Notes under the pieces: generated by a model
Seen by the model: the letters and a program-made list of their open reading frames with translations, nothing else
What the model was told of the DNA's origin: nothing
Databases searched by the model: none
Shown here: positions 58,911 to 64,000 of the stretch, piece after piece
How the letters are laid out: each line of letters starts with the position of its first letter
Numbering within the stretch: the first letter of the stretch is position 1
Position numbers and translations under genes: made by a program
DNA from: Anagrus nilaparvatae
Lineage: Eukaryota; Arthropoda; Insecta; Hymenoptera; Mymaridae
Assembly: GCA_022575985.1 (NCBI GenBank)
Contig: JAKSXM010000147.1
Location: 18,386,001-18,450,000, forward strand
Direction of reading: 5' to 3'
DNA length: 64,000 nucleotides

Positions 58911-59293
58911 AGGTAATAGGGTCAGAGATCTGTGGTTTCTCCTAGCTTAAAGTATAGACAAAACATTATATTGAAAAATAATTATATCGTGGGACCTTTT
59001 TTCCCTCCGTGTACATATTTACTCTGACATAATAATCTATATATGCATAGATATTCCAAGAAGCTGGGGTAGGCCACTGCTGAGATGAGCCGATTGGTGG
59101 ATATTTAAAAATCTAAAAAATTTTTTAAAAATCAATGAAGCTGCGAAATCAAAGAATTCTATTAAAAACCCCAATGTACTAAATAATTTGAAAGAGTTAC
59201 TTCCCTGATTATTTTATGGTATAGTTCGGTTGCCTTTTTTTGACCGTAAACTGTTATATTTTTTTGTCTTTTTTAAATAAATCTTTTTTTACT
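58911..59293. other. Upstream flank of DUF4806-like gene
   Basis: AT-rich, without recognisable promoter motifs. It would include the 5' UTR if 59294 is the start. Confidence 0.4.
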
Positions 59294-59396
59294 ATGAAAT
59301 TCTGTAATTTTTTCCCAAAACAATATTTTTATACATTATTTCAAAAATGTAAAATTTTAAAGCTGTACTCATTTTGCAATATTTGCATGAAAAAAG
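59294..59396 (+). CDS. DUF4806-like gene, candidate exon 1
   Basis: ATG 59294 opens 34 codons plus one base to a strong GTGAGT donor at 59397. The peptide has C4, C19, C28 and C31, a possible small zinc site. Phase 1 matches the next exon. An alternative first exon is 29275-29449. Confidence 0.45.
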
Positions 59397-62300
59397 GTGA
59401 GTTTTTTTTCATAAAAAAAAAGCCAGATCTGTATTGGTGACCTAAGGTTTGACATTTTCGCATATTTTATCTCGTAAAAAAGACTTATGAATCAAAATTT
59501 AAATATTACTAGTTTATTTATTTTAAAAATTAAAATATCATAAATAAATGTAGATTTTTTTTCTTTATTAATTTATGAATAAGCAATAATTAAAGATGAA
59601 AAATTAATGAAAATGTATTAAAATTTTTATAATTAGTTAATTACATATTAGTTTGTGTCTCATAAAAAAATAAATAGTACCGTAATTACAAAAAAAATTT
59701 ACAAGCAAACAATTCAGCTCATGATAATATTTTCTTTTCAGGAATTAATCAAGACTCTCAAAATAATTTTTATATTGTGTATTTTGGTTCCGACCTTTTT
59801 GAAATAATACCAGAGTCATGGATAGATAAGAGAGTAAAAGAATTCTTGTTGCCGGTAAAGAGAGTGAATTCTCGGGAACTAAAAAAAATTGATATCAGTA
59901 AAGTAAAAGCTGCAAAAAAAAAATATTCGAAAGCATTAGGCCCTTGTAAGTAAAAAACTGGATTCATTTTTTTTTGCATGCTTCGCCAATTCTTTTTTTA
60001 TCTGTTTTCTATAATACTTTAAAAAATAGAAATAAATAAATAAAAGCAACTTCCAATAAGCTATATAGATACTAAAATGATTGCCATAGAATAATATATA
60101 AATAATTTAAAAAAAAATTGTTTAGTTGATTACAATGTATATAAACAAAATTTAGTATTCAGTTTATTGTTATAAAAAAAAGCACTATTTTTCAATTTAC
60201 AAAACTCGTTAAATTTTTTAAATGTAATTTCTGTTATCAATTCTTTAAAATTTTATAACATAATGGTATAATTTTAATTTTATAATGAAAAATAATCTTA
60301 AAATACCAAATATTTAAATTTCTCAATTTTGTATGTATCCTAATTCAAAACTTTTAATTGCAAAAACGAATTTTCACCGTATTATTTTTAATTCAACTAT
60401 AACAAGATAATTATTTTTTTTACATTCGTTATTAACAATATGCAGATACTTATGAAAAAGCAATACGCGTTGGAGAAGCGCTAGGAAGTGAAGATAGTAA
60501 TGGCAACACTAGCGATATGATGAGAAAAGCTGATGATGTGCTGATGAACACTAGTCAGAAAAGGAAAAGAATCCCAAAAAAAAATGACGATTTTCATTAT
60601 CAAAGCAGCTTATCCGAATCGGAGGAAGATATTGATGAACCTTTAGAGAAAAAGCAAAAAAAAAAAATAGGTAAGAACAGTGAATACTAACACACAAAAA
60701 TTAGTTAACAATTTTCCTTCTATGTTTTTGCATTTGACAATGAATCGGTCTTATTTTTTGGCTACTTCAATCAATCCTTTAAAAATAATAAACTAAAAAC
60801 TAAAAAACATTATATGGATAGATTTCTAATAAATATAAGTCAAATTTTCAAAATTATTAATTTCCAGTAAAATCATAATTTAAGATTGACTTTGAAAAAT
60901 ATTATTTGAAAGCAAAAAAAAACGCGCAGGACGCAGGAATTCGTTGAATCACAATACAAATTTTAATTTCCTAAATATTTTTCAATTTTGTCTTAGAGTG
61001 AGTAATTTTCAATTTTCGTGAGTAAAACAAAAATTTCTTGATGCATAGATTTCGCTATTTTTTTCTGTATTGATAAATTATAGGTTATTAATTTATTTAA
61101 CAAATTAGGGATATAGATATATAATAAACTTTATTAAAAAATTGCAAATTTCTGAAATTTCGATAAATCCAATACAATTTTTAAAATAATTCCAAGATTT
61201 TTTTTACGTTCAAGAGTTTAAAAAAATGTTATGAAAATAACAAGACTTGAAATATAAGGCATTTTTATACGGAATTACTCATTTATTCAAATCGCAAGTT
61301 CTAAGGAGTCTTTTTGTGCAAAAATTTTTTAATTGGTTTTAAATTATCTAATTTAATTTAGATTTTATGATCCAATTTTATTATACGAATATTATGAAAT
61401 ACTAATCATTATAAAATTTTACGATTTAAAGTATTTTGTAGAAAACTAGTCTAAAACTTTTTAATTTACAGATGACGCTAAGATAATACGAACCAATTTT
61501 ACATTTAAAAAATCAAATAAATCTTATCGTAAATCCAACTCTGAGTCTGCCTCTTCTTCTAAAACGGAAAATTCTCTTCAAGGTAAGAATACATAAAATA
61601 ATTTCTGAACAAAGAAAAAAATTTTTAAAATAAAATTTTCAGAAGAAAAGCTGCCATGGGACACCGATTATGAAATGGAAGATGACGACGATTCTATCAG
61701 CCGCTCTTTACAGCCTATTGAACAACATTCAAGAAAAGTCTGTACAGCTTCAGAAAATTATAACACCGGTGAAACTAATTTCAAACAAAATGATTCAAAC
61801 AAAGAAAAAAAAGGTATTTTAAAAAAATTTTTTTAATAAATGATTGAGCTTGATTTTATACATAATTTCCTTCATAATTTTATAAAATTATTCTTTTTTA
61901 TTTAATATTACTTTACAATTCATTCATTTTCTTTTGATTCTTTTTTTTTATTAAAGGAGTTTATTATAGTGTTTATCTGTTTAAAATTTTTTTTAGTTAT
62001 AGTTTTGTTTTTTTTTAACTTGATATTAATAATAATAAAGTTGCGGCTATTATAAAACTTTTTCTTGTATAGTATTGAAGTATTAGATCACATTCTAATC
62101 AAAATTTTATACAAAATTAAATTAGTTTTGTTATTATTTACAGATAAAACATCTCAATTAATAACTGACAATGCTGCTATTAAAGATAATAATTCTAGTC
62201 AAAATCACAATGGAACAGCAGCTAATGTATCAATTGAAAATGATTCTAATTTGCTACAATCAGAGCAGCTCAATAAAGTTCCTGAAGATTCAAATCAAAA

Positions 62301-63810
62301 ACCTTTGGATCGAAAAGCAAATGAAGGTATTCAAAAAATATAAATAAATAATTTTAAACATATGTATATTATAGAATAAAAAATTATAAAAACTCGTAGA
62401 AGCACTTCGGCTTATCATAATTAATATTTAAAATATAATAAATTTAAATTTTAAAAACAATATTTTTAAAATTATTTTATTGCTTGCTAATTATATGGTA
62501 TATATAATTACATGAAAATTTAATATGAAAAGACGTAGCTTAAAGAACTTAGGATTTACAAAACTAAAATTTAAATAATGTTAAAATACAACAATAATTT
62601 AATTATTTCTCAAAAAACTAAAACGAATATCGCGATTAAATTAAAAAATATCTTATTTTAATATTGTTTGTTTTTATTTTAATAAATTTTCAGAAGCGAA
62701 ATCGTCGTCAGAGGAGGATGAAAATGACTTTAATAAATTTAAAAAAAATAAGGCGACAAAAGGTATTCGTATGAAGTCTCATTACCAAAAAAATGTTGCC
62801 CCTCCGACGGCAAGTCCATCAAATATCAGCCAACCATCAGGGAGTGTAAATAATAATAATAAAGGTAATTATAAATTTTAAATAAAAATAAAGTTTGCTT
62901 CCTTATGCTAACTCATTTTTGTCGGGACGGACATTTTACAATAGAGGAATTTTCGCCAAGAAAAAGAAGCATAAAATTAAAAAGTTTTTTGCCTATTCCA
63001 TGTAAAAGGACTTTTTTTCACTATTCCAAAGCCACCTTTTGAAAATTATTTACCAGTATTTTAGTTAAATTTTTTCAAAGACAAGTAAAAAATCAGTGTT
63101 CAATAATTTTGATAATCTGGACTCAGAATCGCGAAAAGCAAGTCTTTAAACCTTCAAAACAAAAAACATTAATTTTTTAAGTAAAAATGCAATCGACTGT
63201 AAAATGCTCACCCCGGCTAAAATGATTTAGACTTTGATCAATATTTATCAAAAAAAATTTTTGTTGCAGGAGATAAATTTGATAATTTTTCCCTAAGTTC
63301 AAAGTCTTCTTCATGCTCTTCTCTTTCAAAAAAACAGGAAAAAGGTATAAATAATATTTATTTAATGATTAATTATACCTTTTATTAATTCTCTTGTTTT
63401 TTCTATTTTTTATTACTTTAATTAGGTAAGAGAAAAACCAGCGTTATTGATAATGACGAGTCAGGCGATGATGACCATCACCAGAAACAAAAAAGATCTA
63501 AAAAAGATGGTAATTTATTCTTTAATTAAAAATATTTTTTATTATTCTTTTTTTATTAATAAATAAATTAATATAAATTTATTTATTTTTCCAAGCAGAT
63601 TCAAAACAAAAGAGCGACAATCTGAAATTAGATACGATTATGAAGCAGAATAAAATTCTGATGAATAAGCTAATCAGTTTGGAGCTGAAGCAGAATCAAG
63701 AAAGAAGGACAAATCAGTACGATTTGTTACCAAGGTTTCCAATCATAACTTTGGACCGCTTCGATGAATTTTTAACAAGTTTAAGTAATCATTCGCGACG
63801 AGCTCAATTG
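59294..63810 (+). CDS. DUF4806-like gene, ten exons seen
   Basis: Consecutive exons with good GT..AG borders join in one frame to a protein of about 510 residues up to the last exon seen; the 3' end is not reached. Order: possible leader exon (59294-59396), a conserved YIVYF...EIIPESW module with the following YTYEKA segment (59742-60490), a long charged, Ser/Asn/Lys-rich linker over six small exons, and a C-terminal segment with a coiled coil and FPIITLDRFDEFLTSLSNHSRRAQL, which I match to the start of DUF4806. Insect proteins with this architecture are common and uncharacterised. All internal junctions are phase 1. The gene is bordered and invaded by repeats but its exons are clean. Confidence 0.75.
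59742..59945 (+). CDS. DUF4806-like gene, exon 2
   Basis: The acceptor TTTTCTTTTCAG ends at 59741 and the donor GTAAGT begins at 59946; phase 1-1. It encodes the conserved N-terminal module (YIVYFGSDLFEIIPESWID) and a lysine-rich stretch. Confidence 0.8.
60446..60670 (+). CDS. DUF4806-like gene, exon 3
   Basis: The acceptor ends TGCAG at 60445; donor GTAAGA at 60671; phase 1-1. It begins with the YTYEKAIRVGEAL segment that completes the N-terminal module, then becomes acidic/basic and ends in a poly-lysine, nuclear-localisation-like run. Confidence 0.8.
61472..61582 (+). CDS. DUF4806-like gene, exon 4
   Basis: Acceptor TTTACAG to 61471, donor GTAAGA at 61583, phase 1-1. Ser/Lys-rich disordered linker. 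Confidence 0.75.
61643..61813 (+). CDS. DUF4806-like gene, exon 5
   Basis: Acceptor TTTTCAG to 61642, donor GTATTT at 61814, phase 1-1. Starts acidic (MEDDDD) and ends lysine-rich. The preceding intron is only 60 bp. Confidence 0.75.
62144..62326 (+). CDS. DUF4806-like gene, exon 6
   Basis: Acceptor ATTTACAG to 62143, donor GTATTC at 62327, phase 1-1. Asn/Ser/Gln-rich linker. Confidence 0.75.
62694..62864 (+). CDS. DUF4806-like gene, exon 7
   Basis: Acceptor TTTTCAG to 62693, donor GTAATT at 62865, phase 1-1. An internal GTATTC after ACAAAAG could serve as an alternative donor in the same phase. Charged then Pro/Ser-rich. Confidence 0.7.
63270..63344 (+). CDS. DUF4806-like gene, exon 8
   Basis: Acceptor TTGCAG to 63269, donor GTATAA at 63345, phase 1-1. 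24 whole codons, serine-rich. Confidence 0.65.
63426..63509 (+). CDS. DUF4806-like gene, exon 9
   Basis: Acceptor TTTAATTAG to 63425, donor GTAATT at 63510, phase 1-1. 27 whole codons, acidic then basic (KQKRSKK, possible nuclear signal). Confidence 0.7.
63599..63810 (+). CDS. DUF4806-like gene, exon 10, start of DUF4806
   Basis: Acceptor AAGCAG to 63598, donor GTAAGT at 63811, phase 1-0. A coiled-coil stretch (KLDTIMKQNKILMNKLISLE) is followed by PRFPIITLDRFDEFLTSL, the recognisable beginning of DUF4806. The rest must lie past the window edge. A hairpin-family repeat starts 28 bp into the intron. Confidence 0.8.
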
Positions 63811-63837
63811 GTAAGTCAACTTTTAAAACTAGAAAAA

Positions 63838-64000
63838 AATAGTGTATTACGAGCCCGGATCCAAAAAAGTAAAGAATGGCCCAAATTGCACAAAAATTAC
63901 TATCCAAGGCAAAACCGATTTAGGTCATTCTTTATTTATAGACAAGGATCGTAAAAGATTTTTCTTTGTCAGTGGCGAGCCGCTGAAAAAAATGAAATAT
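63838..64000. repeat. Hairpin-family copy at window end
   Basis: Starts AATAGTGTATTACGAGCCCGGATCC and continues AAAGAATGGCCCAAATTGCAC, the family terminus and arm. The central hairpin is decayed. It lies in the intron after exon 10 and runs off the window. Confidence 0.65.

Overview
This window looks like nuclear DNA of an insect, possibly a hymenopteran, although the order is inferred and not shown. It is very AT-rich, has intron-containing genes with GT..AG borders, and carries a Ty3/Gypsy-like element with an env-type gene, an R1-clade-like LINE, a tnp2-type DNA transposon and a gene with a DUF4806-like C-terminus. Nearly everything except that host-like gene at the right end is mobile-element sequence.

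Left (1-7150): the 3' part of a decayed Gypsy-type element. Gag is fused directly to RNase H by an internal deletion. Integrase, a frameshifted envelope glycoprotein and an intact cysteine-rich third ORF follow. Splice acceptors sit just before the env ATG and the ORF3 ATG. Then come small inverted-repeat elements (7256-10271), a possible short exon on the minus strand, and a tRNA-like Pol III unit.

Middle (12.7-26.3 kb): nested palindromic (foldback) elements at 12715-18116, an intact-looking two-ORF LINE on the minus strand (18519-23002) bordered by (TTA)n tracts, and more TA-flanked foldbacks. A dispersed hairpin family with a CCGAGG core recurs from 27 kb to the window end. A zinc-finger-like exon lies at 29275-29449.

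Centre (32263-43824): an 11.6-kb palindrome flanked by TA. Its outer arms hold tandem arrays, including repeated CCGCCATCTTGG motifs. Its right arm carries a 2,370-bp tandem duplication and a hairpin insertion that the left arm lacks.

Right (44.4-64 kb): a DNA transposon with an intact 708-aa tnp2-like transposase (minus strand); a TTAA-flanked foldback (48636-55987) split by two further palindromes, one of which carries a fragment resembling the SET/post-SET part of SMYD proteins in both arms; more repeats; and finally ten exons of a DUF4806-like gene in which every internal exon is phase 1-1.

The genes do not form an operon or pathway. The common theme is repeated nested insertion of inverted-repeat DNA, mostly with TA target duplications, around one host gene.
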